Notes under the pieces: generated by a model | Seen by the model: the letters and a program-made list of their open reading frames with translations, nothing else | The model's database searches: none | What the model was told of the DNA's origin: nothing | Shown here: one piece after another, positions 47,651 to 58,821 of the stretch | Layout: every line of letters begins with the position of its first letter | Numbering within the stretch: the first letter of the stretch is position 1 | NCBI RefSeq assembly: GCF_000315625.1 | Contig: NW_005434670.1 | Location: 176,646-240,645 of the forward strand | Direction of reading: 5' to 3' | Source of the DNA: Guillardia theta CCMP2712 | Lineage: Eukaryota; Cryptophyceae; Pyrenomonadales; Geminigeraceae | DNA: 64,000 bases | Made by a program: the position numbers and the translations under genes

Positions 47651-49411
47651 ATGGCGCCGCTTGACCGACAGCAAAGCGCAAGGCTTGGCGCGTTAGCTTG
47701 TTGCGTTTCTGCCGCAGTGTGCCTCACGGTATTTGTGCGCATTTTTTTTTGCCTTCCATGAACCCATGCGCAGTTTCTATCTGCCGAAAGTGGGCAATCG
47801 GCCAAAGATCTCAAACGGTAGGCAGACTACCTCCATGTCTTGTTGCTCATGTTTTCACTTGTCAGGACCTCGCTTCTCGAAGCAACCGGGGCGAGGGGAT
47901 TAGACAATGAGTGGCTTGTAAGCTCGCACTGGAGCATTTCTTGTTACTGAGATGTCCATGCAGGGTCTTCCCTCAAAGACCGATTACTATTCGGATGACT
48001 GGAACAGCGAGGAAAGTCCCGATGCCTTCGCGGTGATCTTACTCCCAACAAAACCTTTGGTACTCATATGAATGCTGATTTGTCAGGATGACTGGGAGGG
48101 TTACGGGCATACACCCTACTCAGGGAGAGTGCTGAGTGTCACCGGCAGGTTGTTCTGTGGGTGGCTTCAGATAGCAACTTGTTGACACAAAAGCAGTGGA
48201 TGGGAGCGATATCCATACGGGGATCTCAATGCCTACATTGACGGGGGAGGCGTCTTCAACAACGCAGACTTGGACTTTGAGGTGTGAGCAAGTGCTTTCG
48301 TCGTTGTGGACTGCTCTGATTCGCTCCAAACTCGATCGACCTCCTGAAAGTCACGGCAGGTTGGGAAGGAAGGCTGGACGGGAAAGTTCCCCGAGGGGGA
48401 GCCAGAGGGTGCGGAGATCAAAGATCGGTACTCATACTTTTGGCCGGTGAGAGAAACAGAGACGCAAAGTGATATCTTTGTGATGTTGTCCTCTCGGATT
48501 TGCAGGTTGAGAATGGAATGGGCTACCCCGAGGACGAACTGCCAGCTCGAAGAACGTACGAATTCGATGTGAGCAGTGGGGGCAGGTACCTGTTGCATTG
48601 CTCTCCTTCTATCTCTCAAGGCCACAATCAGGTCTTATGATAGCTTCTGGGGGGGCAAGGATCAGATTTCCGATTACCTTGAGAAGGAGAATGATTTCTT
48701 TCGGTGAGGATAATATTTCTAATCACTGAACGGTTGAACTGATACGTTTGTTCTAACAGACATTCGTCGCTCTCTCCTGAGGAAGATACACACAGGAGAT
48801 TGTCGTTCGATCAAGTGATAGAATACCTTGAAGTCATATCGTTGCTTCATGTCTGAGTATCATGGTGCAGTCCACCGACCAAGAAAAAGCAAACAGAGAC
48901 ACCGATGGCTACAAGGGTTTCTGGAGAGAAGACATCGATCTTGGTGGTGGCCTGGCAGGTAAAATGATTCATGGCTTGTGTCGATTTCATGGAACTTCGT
49001 GTGTCTCGCAGGGGCAAGCAATGAGGATGTGCTCGGCGACGACGGGTTGATTTGGACATATCGCAAGTGAGTCACGGGAGGACGTTCACGAGTGGTCGTG
49101 AGGTGATGATCTTATTAGGGCGTACAATGACGACAGGGCCTACGACTACAGGGGATGGCAGGTATCAGCTGCCGCACCTTTGCCTTGACCACGTTGACTT
49201 TCCGTTGCTTCCAGCATGGCGACGACCTCCCACCGGGTGTGAAGAAGATGGACATGAGCTCGTCATGGCCCTGGCAGCTCTTCAACTATGCAGGTACCCG
49301 TTGCATGGCGGAAATCAGGTTGGAACCTGACAGGTTTGGCAGTTGATGGAACAGATGGTGACGTCAGAGGGCATTTCCCGTTGGATCAGAAGTCAAGTGA
49401 GATGTACTAAA
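47651..49411 (+). CDS. Secreted acidic Tyr/Trp-rich protein, unknown function
   Basis: Fifteen small exons: 47651-47728, 47774-47817, 47866-47917, 47964-48032, 48087-48148, 48197-48281, 48359-48445, 48506-48585, 48631-48702, 48760-48814, 48871-48958, 49012-49066, 49119-49161, 49215-49293, 49335-49411. They give 341 aa, every junction in phase. The N-terminus (LGALACCVSAAVCLTFLSAES) is a signal peptide. The mature part is strongly acidic, with many Asp, Gly, Tyr and Trp (YYSDDWNSEESPDAFADDW; YNDDRAYDYRGWQ). It has no Cys after the signal and no family I recognise. An extracellular, periplast or lumenal matrix role is only a guess from composition. Confidence 0.68.
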
Positions 49412-49534
49412 CTTGTATTTTATAGAGGACAACAACAGCAGTGAGACTTTACACATGTACATTGCCATTTTTTTCTTTCGCATATCGCCTTCCTCGTTCT
49501 CAAATCTCCTTTTCATTCCCACCCGAGCGCTTTC

Positions 49535-49927
49535 CTACATTGCTCGTTTCCTTGCTGCCAACACCCACAGAACGATGAGAACAAACATGATGAACCAGAA
49601 GATGCACCAGAAGAAGATCTGATGAACCGCCTTCTTCCTCAGGAACGGTCGGGGAGGAATGATGAACTCTTCCTCCAGAGGGCGTTGGTGCATATCGTCG
49701 TCGGCCCAAGTAATCTTGCGTAGCTCGATGCCGCTGAGCTCGTTCAACGAATTCCTGTCAGAGGAGCGGAAAATTCCCTTGATGCTGAAAGTTTTCCTCC
49801 TGTCCTCGATGATCTCCTGTCTGGAATGGCGCAGGGGCGTCGTGTCGGAGATGCTTTCCTCTGCCTCTTCAATTTCGTACTCCTCTACTTCAACACCATT
49901 CAGATTCATCTTCTCCATTTCGAGCAT
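49535..49927 (-). CDS. Small C-terminally membrane-anchored protein
   Basis: 130 aa from the ATG at 49927. The frame is open to 50035, so an upstream exon is possible but could not be joined in phase. The N-terminal half is acidic (VEVEEYEIEEAEES). The C-terminus has a basic flank (PRPFLRKK), a single hydrophobic helix (WCIFWFIMFVLIVLWVL) and an AARKRAM tail, as in tail-anchored proteins. The family is unrecognised. Its stop is convergent with the preceding + gene, about 120 nt away. Confidence 0.55.
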   Translation of the reverse strand: MLEMEKMNLNGVEVEEYEIEEAEESISDTTPLRHSRQEIIEDRRKTFSIKGIFRSSDRNSLNELSGIELRKITWADDDMHQRPLEEEFIIPPRPFLRKKAVHQIFFWCIFWFIMFVLIVLWVLAARKRAM

Positions 49928-50865
49928 AGACGCGAAGGGCGAGAGGAGATCTCTGCGAGTGAGAGCTGAATCTGATCCAACCAGAGTATATCTGGAAGCA
50001 GTAGAAACAGCGAAAGACGAAGCAAGGCAAGCCAAATTTTGATGCCGTGGACACCTTCAGTCGATGCAGGGTGCTCCGATGGAGCAAGAGGTTCTTCCAA
50101 GGTGAACGTCTTCAACGTGATTCATCATGGTGTTGACGATCATGTTCGACATCCTCCAGCCTGCCGCTCTTCTTGCATGCCTCCGCCCGCCTGCACTTCC
50201 ACCGCAGCATTACAACAGCATGCTCCCCAACGTCACCACCCCACCCCACGCTCAACCCATAAACCACCCCCTGTTTATTTGAATATCTCGAGCACCCCGT
50301 ACATTCCAAGTAAATTCACCCCCTTCTTCTGTGTAAACTTGACACCCACCCACCCCTGCAGTTGCTAAAATCCTCTTCCCTAGGGGTGGGGTGTAGGGAA
50401 ACAAGGGGATAGGGTGTGGGCGTATTGGTTTGGGATGCCCCGAGGTGCGACCATGCTCGAGTCGCGCGGCTTCTCCTGCTCACGATGAAAGCGAAGTGTG
50501 GTATCAACATGAAGGAGTGGAGGAGGAGGAGGAGGAAGAGGAAGAGGAAGAGGAAGAGGAAGAGAATGATGATGATGACGACGATGATGATGAATGGAGA
50601 GACTTACACTGAAATGATCAGCATGTCCACGATGACATGAAGATCGTTCTGATGTGAACGTGTAGAATGTGTAAACAAAGAAAGAAGGAGGGTGGAATCG
50701 GAGGGATGGGGCAGAATGACAGGTACGATGGCCTCAAGAGCGAAGAAAGAATTTCGTCAAGAAAATAGGCTCCTTGTAAGCCGTAGACAATAGAAGAAGT
50801 AAGAAAGAAACGAAAGTGTTCATATGGATTCAGATGTATAAAGTGACTTTGCATTCCATACAGAT
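49928..50865. other. Intergenic region with C-rich/G-rich island and an intron-like repeat
   Basis: From about 50215 to 50370 the + strand is C-rich (CACCACCCCACCCC); from 50385 to 50425 it switches to G-rich (GGGGTGGGGTGTAGGG). Positions 50443-50483 repeat 40 of 41 bases of an MsrA intron. Positions 50520-50570 are GAGGAAGAG-type purine repeats. No supported gene. Confidence 0.6.
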
Positions 50866-52009
50866 ATGTCTCAAGAGTCAGAGAAGACCGCGAAACGAAA
50901 GACAGGTGTTGTCGATGCTGATGAGATCATTTCGAGAGGGTCAGGGACAACGGCAAAGGTAAACATTGGCCTGCATGGGAGAGTTGCTGACGGGGATACC
51001 AAAGGAGTCAGACGAGGATTACGCCAAGAACGCCTCTGAGACCAGATGCTTCCTCACCAGCGTTCTCTTCCTGACCAGACTCCCATGTCCCATGTGGTGT
51101 GATCTACATCCCGGGGTGCTCGTCCGTGGCATGGCATGGCATGTGCAAGTCCCCTCTAGCGCCTTTTCTCGCTCATCTCGTTCCCTTAGGTTCCCCCTGG
51201 TTGGCGCCATTGTCGGTCTCATGAGCGCCCTGTGGTTTGACTTCATGGCATCGGTGCTACCTCTCAGCCTGGCAGCGACAGCGTCTGTTGCCGCCTCTGT
51301 GCGGCTGACTGGTTGCTTCCACGAGGACGGGCTCGGGGATACGGTCGACGCCTTCGGGGGCGGGTGGAGTTTGGCACAGATACTGCGGATCATGAAGGAC
51401 TCCCGGGTAGGAACCTACGGCAGCATCGCCCTCGCCCTTTTCCTTATCGCCAAAGTTCATCTCCTCGCCTCTCTCGGCCCGAGCGAGTGGAGAGTCGGCG
51501 GGGGACAAGGGGCCGGCCCCGCGCTAGTTGCTGCACATGCCTTGGCGAGGCTGTCAGGGCCTGTCCTCATGCGAGGCTGCCACTACGTCATAGATGAGGA
51601 GGATCTCAAGGGAGGGTTCTACAACTGGTTCGCTCGCAGCAAGGAGCTTCTCTCCGTTCCTCGCATCGTCTTCTCTGTCGTGCTCGCTTCCATCATCGCC
51701 TCTCTTGCAATCGGCGTACAACAAGCCCTTGTCGCCCTTGCTATCACCATGGCGTCTTCGCTCATCGCCGGGATCTACGGGAATCAAGTGATCGGAGGAG
51801 TGATAGGAGACTTCCTTGGAGCTACTGTCTGCATGATTGAGCTGCTCATCTACAGCAGCATATGCGGCAAATTGCCCTCCTCCCTTGCACCAGCTTTTCG
51901 CCTCGGGATGGTCAGTAGCGCCTATTTCGATCTTGACTGCCATGGTGATATATCAGCAGGCTTATCTCTTCCTTTGGTGCTACAAGGCGTTAGTGACTCG
52001 CAAGACTGA
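50866..52009 (+). CDS. cobS: Cobalamin synthase (adenosylcobinamide-GDP ribazoletransferase)
   Basis: Exons 50866-50958, 51005-51144 and 51190-52009 give 350 aa. The enzyme joins the lower-ligand alpha-ribazole to adenosylcobinamide-GDP, the last assembly step of vitamin B12, and in algae it is thought to serve cobalamin remodelling. Family blocks seen: FLTRLPCP near residue 45, FPLVGAIVG, the diagnostic TGCFHEDGLGDTVDAFGGGW, ILRIMKDSRVGTYGS and IGGVIGDFLGATVC. Several hydrophobic helices are present, as expected for this integral membrane enzyme. The second intron (51145-51189) starts with GCAAGT, a GC-AG intron. Two spliceosomal introns argue against bacterial contamination. The last 40 residues are less family-like and may hide another splice. 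Confidence 0.9.
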
Positions 52010-52131
52010 CGACTCCAAGAAAGCTTGATGGGCCAGAAGGCAAATCCAGGCCCATGGCGGTCCTGTGCTATTCTTTGTATTTCTGATGTGTTTACAAGAT
52101 GTAGAAATCGCGATCCCCTCCCCACCTTCGC

Positions 52132-55042
52132 TTATCTAGGAACCATATCCTCTTCCTCCATGGGACAAGACAGATTGCCCGTTGCATTCTCGTCAATCTG
52201 GGTGCAAACAAAGATTTCAGCTATGCTGGCGATTGCGTTAGTCAGGTTGGTCAACCGTGTTCTCGGCTTCGCTGGGCGCATTCAAACTCTGCTCAGCTAC
52301 GTCGTCACACCTGCGGCACGCATCGTCATCCCTCCACCTCGACAAGCGGACAAGCAGACTGGCTCTCGTCGTTGACTTCCCCATCAGCCGGCCAGGATGC
52401 CTCCTGAGTCGGGGTATAAGACTAACTTTGTGGTACGAGAGAAAGAGAACTAGAGGAGAAAGGAAGAGAAGCAAGGAGGACAAGGATGGTGAAAGATAAG
52501 GAAGGTGAGGAGGAGGAGGAGATGATATTATGAGGAAGAAACGGTAGAGGTGGAGGCAGAGCCATGGAATGTGCAAGGGGCGAAGGAGAAGAAAACTTAG
52601 GAAGGGAAAAAGGATAGGTGTATCACCTCTTCAGTTTGTGGAGGTGTAGTGAACGACTGCCACACGGGAATGACGAGAAAATTTGAAGGCAGCAACAGGT
52701 CTAACCTTGACAGGAGAGTAGTCTCCTCGTCCGAGTGCGTTCACCCCACAAACTCGGAACCGATAAGTCTGGTCGAGGGAGCTGTAAATCAGAGCGCGCG
52801 AGCAGGGCCGAAACAGCCAGTAACCTGCTCGGGAAGAAGATCTCCGACCAGGAATGTCCTCCAATGCCCCGAGTAGATTTCCTGCCCCCTCCAGGTTCAC
52901 GCTACGAGCAAGAACGAGTGAGCCTCAAGACCTGCCATAGGCTTGACACATTGGCGTTTCCCGCAACTCGATTCTCCTCCTCCGCCTCGCTCATCTCCAG
53001 CACATACGTGCAGTGCTGCGTCCGCTTTGCTGGCTCACCTGCCATGTTGTAAGAAGGAAGACGAGGAAGCGTGTATGTCTCCTGCCCCACCTGCCCATGC
53101 CAACACAAGCGATCGACTAGTTGAATCTACAAGACAAATGTCCCCAGGAGTTCTATAGAAGCACGGTCGTCAATACTCTCAATACTTCTGCAACTCATTC
53201 AAAGCCTCATCGTTTCAAAAGTTCACCTCGGCACTCCTGTTGAAAAAACTTTGATTTGACTCCACGGTCCCTGTAGCCCGCACACATCAGCCCCCACTGC
53301 TATCCTTCAAGACGCTCCTTCACCTTGCCGCTGCTGTTGACAGCGCAAACTCGGAATCTTCAACGGAAAAAAGCTCAGAGTTGCTCTCATCTTGCGATTC
53401 AACAACACCTGTATGAAGTCTGTTCTTCCAAACCCGAAGATGAGCAGGAGCGATTGACACCCTGTCATGATTTCAACAAGACTGGCAAGGGCCCGAAACG
53501 AGGTCAACTTGATAGATCTCCTTCCAAGGGATCTCAGCCTGATGCTCTGATAGGACGTACGCAGCTTGCTCGACGATGTAGGTGTTGCGATCGCCTTCTC
53601 TCTTTGTCTTTGATCGCTGGGGTAAGGGAAAACAACAAGCGGTGGAAACAAAAACCTGGCAGTTCCATGTCAACAGCAACGAGGTCGAAGTCACCTCGGC
53701 GCAACTGCGATTACGTCAGGCATCGCAAGGAGAAGAGGTATCAGAACATCACTTGAGATCTGCGGGGGCAGGAGGAACAAGAAATTCAGTGAAGTGCATG
53801 CTTGAAATGCAAGAGATTGCAGCCCCCATGTTCAGTGTTAGCCCTCCTAGCAAAGAAACGTCACAACCTTGCAGGTGCCGCTGAGTTGGGTCATAGTCCA
53901 CCTGGCGACAAGTTTGCAATCGGAGGGGGAGAAACAGACGCTTCAACCGCTCCCCTCAGCTGTCACAAAGCCTGAGCTGAACAGAGATCGACAGGCAACG
54001 AGATTGGAAATAGGTACCTGCTTGTCGAGCTTGTGCGTGTCGACGTCGAGGAAAACAGCTCCGTCCTCGTTTGCGACGATCTGGAGGGCAAGCAGTCAGT
54101 GGAAGACACGAGCAGACAACAAGTCGAAAACAAACTGTGCAAGGGGCTGACCTGCTCAGCGCGATCTAGAAGTGACGACCATATGGTAAGTTTTTGTCGC
54201 TGTCCTTCAACCTGTCCCATCAACACCGCGCACTTCTCCCTCTCGTGGGAGTCGATCACTGAGTGCAACTTGACTTCCAACTTTGAAACATGATCTCTGA
54301 GCTCGTAGCACTCTCGCTTGACCTGATCGCGCATCTGCTTACAGTTGAGCTCCAGTTCCTGAACCGAGGCGTCGGCCCTCTGCGTGAATTCCAGCACAGC
54401 ATTCCGTTTCGCTTTCAGCAGCTCCATGCCCTCTTGGAGCTGTGTCTTGCGCTCTTGGACTGCCGTGTGCAGACTGATGCGAGGATGTTCAATGTGAGCG
54501 CCCATGAGGAGGCAATGGGCACAGACCATTACGCCACATTGCGTACAGAAGAAAGAAAGAGCCTGCCCTTCATGCGTGTCGCACTCTCGGTTGCTAACAG
54601 GCTCCATGGGCGTGACAACATGCGCCTTGAAGACAGCTCTCTCCTTCGGATGACAAGTCTCCAGACAAGCCTCACAGTACTTGACGACGCAAGTCACACA
54701 TTCCATGACTGCTGGCTTCTTCTCGCATACATCGCACTTGAACTTCTTCCTGATGGAGGTTTTCTTTGCCGTCTTCCCCTTCTGCGCAGCTTCAAGCTTT
54801 TCCACCATGTTCTTCAGCGCCAGGTTGAGAGGAAGTCGCTCAACGCCATTTGCTAAGGAGCACGTAGCACGACAAACCGGGCAGTTGATGGTCAAAGTGG
54901 GGACAGTCTGATTCCGCCACAAACCTCTAGCACACTCGAGGCAGACGTTGTGAGAGTTACCACATGGAAGGGTGCGAGGATCAGTGAAGAGCATGAGACA
55001 CACGGGGCACGTGAGCTCATCTTCGAAATCCTCTGCGAGCAT
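52132..55042 (-). CDS. TRIM-type protein with two FN3 domains
   Basis: Start at 55042. Confident exons: 55042-54152, 54080-54018, 53901-53753, 53704-53656, 53616-53509, 53461-53409, 53357-53324. Further exons carry the second FN3, and small phase-0 exons lead to a stop at 52132. Domains in order: a RING finger (CPVCLMLFTDPRTLPCGNSH then CPVC), a first B-box-like Cys cluster (KCDVCEKKPAVMECVTC), a second B-box (CDTHEGQALSFFCTQC then CAHC), and a long coiled coil to about residue 295. Then comes FN3 number one (PPAPADL, LLLTWNC, YRFRVCAVNSSG) and FN3 number two (YVLEMSEAEEE, YRFRVCGVNALGRGDYSP). Members of this family are usually E3 ubiquitin ligases. No SPRY domain is seen. The junctions between about 53240 and 52680 were not all resolved. 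Confidence 0.85.
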
Positions 55043-55591
55043 GTTGGTTCGGAGATGTTAGAAGATGGTCGGTTGCGCTTTCGGAAGAAGTGAGGATCTC
55101 AACCCAAAAGATATCAAAGACAGAGCAATGAAGAGACGATCACGTACAGAATATTCCTAGCTGGCACAAGGCGCTGCCAAAGTATGCCTCCGATGAACCG
55201 CAAGAAAGCACTGCACACCTGTAGCTGGGAAAAGTTGCTGTACAACTCAACAAGTGAAACGGAGCCTCTCACGCAGGGAGCTTGTGCAGTTCTCTAGCAA
55301 GATATGATGTCGAGATGGACTTCTGTTCCTCTTGCTGGAGCCAGATGCTTACCACATGCCCTCTCCCTTCGCCCTCTCACCCATTCCACACATTGCTCCC
55401 ATCCCCTCCGGCTCAAACTCTCGATAACCGTCGTCAACGGTATTGCTGGCCGTGGTACCGTTACATATTGGTTGCAGACGTTATAGACGATAAAGATCCG
55501 TGCCATGATGGGGTTCCGACTTGTCGCGTGCGAGGAGTAAGGGAAAGGAGGGGAGAGAGAGGAGGGCGAGAGGAGGGCGTGTGGGGGAGGG
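55043..55591. other. Divergent intergenic region
   Basis: This lies between the TRIM gene (minus) and the glycosyltransferase-like gene (plus). It is mildly AT-rich at left and purine-rich (GGAGGGCGAGAGG) just before the + start. No other feature was seen. Confidence 0.45.
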
Positions 55592-56720
55592 ATGGCTACG
55601 AAGAGGAGGAAGCGAAGTGCAACGTGGGTTCACTGCTCCTTGACGCTCCTCCTGTTGGTACCCTTCCGTCATGTGTCTTGCAAGAATGTCAGCGTGTCGT
55701 ACCCGTTCTTCAACAACATCACCATGGGCGATCCTGTTAGGATAGCAATTACCATGCCGATTACATCACGCGGGGACGAGGATGGGCCGATTGAGAAGAT
55801 GAGGTTCTTCAACTCTTTCTTGCCCTCGTTCCTGGAGACGGCGATTCCAACATCGTTTCCGTGCACCTTCGAGTTCTGGATAGGCTATGACAAAGGAGAC
55901 AAAATTCTGGACAATGAGAGAGGGCGGCATACGTTTGAGTCGGTGTTTCGGAAGAAGGTAGAGAGTGTTTCAAAGGCACAGCAGTGTGGACAAGCTGGAT
56001 GCTTCAAAATCACGATGATGGACTTTCCGTACTCCAATACACTGACTGCACTTTGGAATGGACTGAACAATGCAGCGTTCAGAGACGGTTGTCACTACTT
56101 CTTCATGCCCAACGATGACCTGCTCATGCGCACTAGTGGCTGGCCTTCTGCCTTTCTTGCACTGTTAGCCTCCAGCACGCTCAAACCGAATCTTGGGGTC
56201 ACCGGGCCGAACGATCCCGTGTCGGGCAGAGCCGACATCCCTTCAATGCCCTGTGTGCACAGGTACTCGCAATGCTGCTACTTGCAATCACCTGCTCTGA
56301 GTCTGTCGCTCTAGAACTCACCTGCACATCTTCAATGGTCAGACCCTTCCATCCACCTTCCAGGTCCTTCCTTTGTCGGCCTGTGAAGAGACTCAACGAT
56401 CGCTGACTGCAGAATTGGTACAACGACGTCTGGCTCGGGAATGTCTACAGGGCTTTCGATGCATGCCTCATGGCCAAAGACATCGCTGCTCGGAACCATG
56501 ACGGATGTCAGGACCCAGAGAGGTGCAGCAGGTATGTTCTCGGGGAAGGAGCTTTCGCTCCATGGCAGGAGGAGACACACAGAGGACGGCTACAGGTCTT
56601 GAAATTTTATGCTCCATTCTCTTGGAGCATCTCACAGTTGTGCAGGTGTTGATGTGGTTGTCAGAACAGGGAGTTGCGGTGTCGAGGGACACTGTGCTGA
56701 ACAAGCAAGTTGTGATTTGA
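55592..56720 (+). CDS. Type II glycosyltransferase-like protein
   Basis: Exons 55592-56262, 56315-56363, 56413-56595 and 56646-56720 give 325 aa, in phase throughout. A cytosolic basic start (MATKRRKRSA) and a hydrophobic helix (LTLLLLVPF) make a signal anchor typical of Golgi enzymes. The lumenal part has MRFFNSFLPSFL, a FEFWIGYDKGDKI strand, then YFFMPNDDLLMRTSGW, whose Asp-Asp lies where GT-A enzymes hold the metal and nucleotide sugar. LGVTGPND follows, and then HIFNGQTLPSTFQ and NWYNDVWLGNVYRAF. This pattern recurs in uncharacterised algal proteins as far as I recall. Donor and acceptor sugars cannot be predicted. Confidence 0.7.
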
Positions 56721-56860
56721 TTACACAACGTTCTAGAGCTACGTCACTTGGATGATCGCTTTGAGTAAATTCCAGTCACGATATGTTAGAATCATGCCAT
56801 GCTTGTTGTCTCCTTGAATTTGAAAGCAGTTGCAGTATTAAGTGTCATTCATTCAATCGC

Positions 56861-57725
56861 TCATTCTAGTAAATCTGTGTCGTCAAGATTGTAACCCCTT
56901 CTCCGTGTTCTCATTTGTCTTCCGAACCCAAAAAGGCAACCATCAGCTTTCACATCGACACCCAAAAAAGAAAAACACCTGTCATGAATTCTTTTCTCCC
57001 GGCTGTGCAAAGAAGCCACCAACCCCTTCTGCAGGATCAAAGCTGCTGTTAGCTTGACAGTCGCAGTGAGGGTCCTAGGTTTCACCTTGCTTTCAGCAAG
57101 CTCTTTCTCCCACTTCACAACGACATCAGGTTCAGCCTCTTTGCTGGTCAATTTCGCTGCCTATTCATGCACGCGTGATAAGCCCAGGAGAAACTGTTTC
57201 ACCTGTATTACCGGCTGATCACCATCCGCGCCCTCGTCCTCGTTATCCTACAACAGAACAATCAGAACAGATTCAAGAAGATTCGTGGCATACCTCTTTT
57301 TCCAAGGTGAAGGTCACAGAATCGTCCCAGTACGGGTTCCCCTTCTCGTACTTGTAGAAGCCCTGGCGAGCATCTGCTACAACCTGCTTCCACAAATGGT
57401 TTATCTTCATCTGCATGCTCTCTGCTTTATCCGCATCATTCTGCATATTCTTGAGCGATGCCTGTGCATCAGGCAGATTGACTGGTGGGGTTGCTGTCAC
57501 GGTTTCTGATGTCGCCTCTAGGGCCCCCCTCGTGGTGGTTGAACTCCACACCACCACAAGGGCAGCGATCAAGCCTAAAGAGGAGATGCCGAGAGAAACC
57601 AAGACCTGCGATGCTGGGTCAGCAGCATGAAATGGTTGGGTCAGGATCAGCATGTGCCCATGGGTCGCCGAGGCATTCTCATCGCTCTATCCCCTCACCT
57701 TCTGTGCTTGGCTGCCGGCAACCAT
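56861..57725 (-). CDS. Small single-pass membrane protein, unknown function
   Basis: The start is the ATG at 57725, with a nine-codon first exon (57725-57699). The second exon holds a transmembrane helix (LGISSLGLIAALVVVW) and a soluble region with SLKNMQNDADKAESMQMKIN and YKYEKGNPYWDDSVTFTLEKE. A short acidic exon (DNEDEGADGDQPVIQ) and an exon with VVVKWEKELAESK follow. The frame then runs open to a stop at 56861, but an intron near 57080 would give a different, Gly-Phe-rich end. I could not choose between them. No family is recognised. It is convergent with the + gene ending at 56720. Confidence 0.55.
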
Positions 57726-58821
57726 GTCAATGATGACCCTTCACCACCTGAGGTGAGCCCGGTGATCTCAGTTCAGTAATACAAACAAGGGACACGGAAG
57801 TTCGGCCCGGCCGGGTCAGTCCGGCCGGTCAGACCAGCGAGGTGAGCCCGCCGGGGCAGGTCCGATCCGATAGGACCGTAAAGTTTACTCAACATATTTG
57901 AAGTATTTTTGTATTGCTTTTTAGGGATAAATGTATTTATTATACGCATTTCTCGGTACAAGAAGTCCATCTAAAACCTAAAAGTGAATACTAAACTTAT
58001 CGGCTGTAGCCGTTATCCATCAAACCACCCTACCCTCAAGCATAGTCGGGTGACCCCACCCTCATGAAGTGTATTTGGAAAGTCTGCCTACCCCTCTTTT
58101 AACTTAATCACGTACCCCCTCCACCCTGGTTCACTATATCCTCCCCTTCTGCAGGCAGGGGTACCGCAAGAACGTTGGTGTAGAGGGTGTAGTCCTCGTC
58201 ATGCCACCGGTGGTTGCCATAATACAGTACCCCAGTTCCGACCAGGACAACGGTACGGGTGGAAAAATGTTAGGCAGCGAGATTAAGAGATTAATTGATC
58301 TGATACCAGTTGTTTAGTGTCTTTCAACTAGGGTAGATCAATGACTACTATGTACCGAGGCGGACTTGTAATCCACGAAAGAAATGCTTCTTTGAAATGT
58401 CTGATAGCCTCCGATAACGATTTCAAACTTACAATAATGACATCTTCAAAATATACAGAAAGGTTTCAAGATGAACAAATCTTTTCTGGTGAAGGACCGA
58501 ATGGGCAAGGCTCAATGCTTTCCTGTTATGACGCAATGAAAGCAAACGGGAGGAGCGGGAGGGACCGCAAGCTTCCTTAGGCTCACAGCTGCGCGCCAGG
58601 AACTCATAGTGTCCTCTCGTATCGCTCTGCTCTCCGCCATCATCCTCTACTGCACACTTGATCCTCGTCTGCTCGTAATACAAGATCGTTGTCTTAGTCG
58701 TCACCGATACTTATCTCATACACTTAGTCTCAGCCGTACCTTGACAGCCTCCCTTGGACTTGAGAACTCAAGTTGACCGACACTGAATTCCCTTGCACTC
58801 TCATATGCATGACATTTGATC
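57726..58821. other. Intergenic region with GC-rich block and C-rich island
   Basis: At about 57798-57870 is a GC-rich palindromic patch (GGCCCGGCCGGG, GGTCCGATCCGATAGG) sharing words with the 28.5-kb block. From 58020 to 58160 the + strand is C-rich (CCACCCTACCC, ACCCCACCC, CCCCCTCCACCC). The remainder is AT-rich. A small frame at 58341-58580 has no support. Confidence 0.55.

Noticed and set aside
50866-52009. CobS gene considered as bacterial contamination or recent transfer
   Set aside because: Two in-frame introns with proper splice sites and flanking eukaryotic genes make it a resident nuclear gene; its ancient origin may still be bacterial.
53325-53756. Plus-strand frame of 143 aa within the TRIM gene
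   Set aside because: It is antisense to the FN3-coding exons, whose domain signatures are clear on the minus strand.
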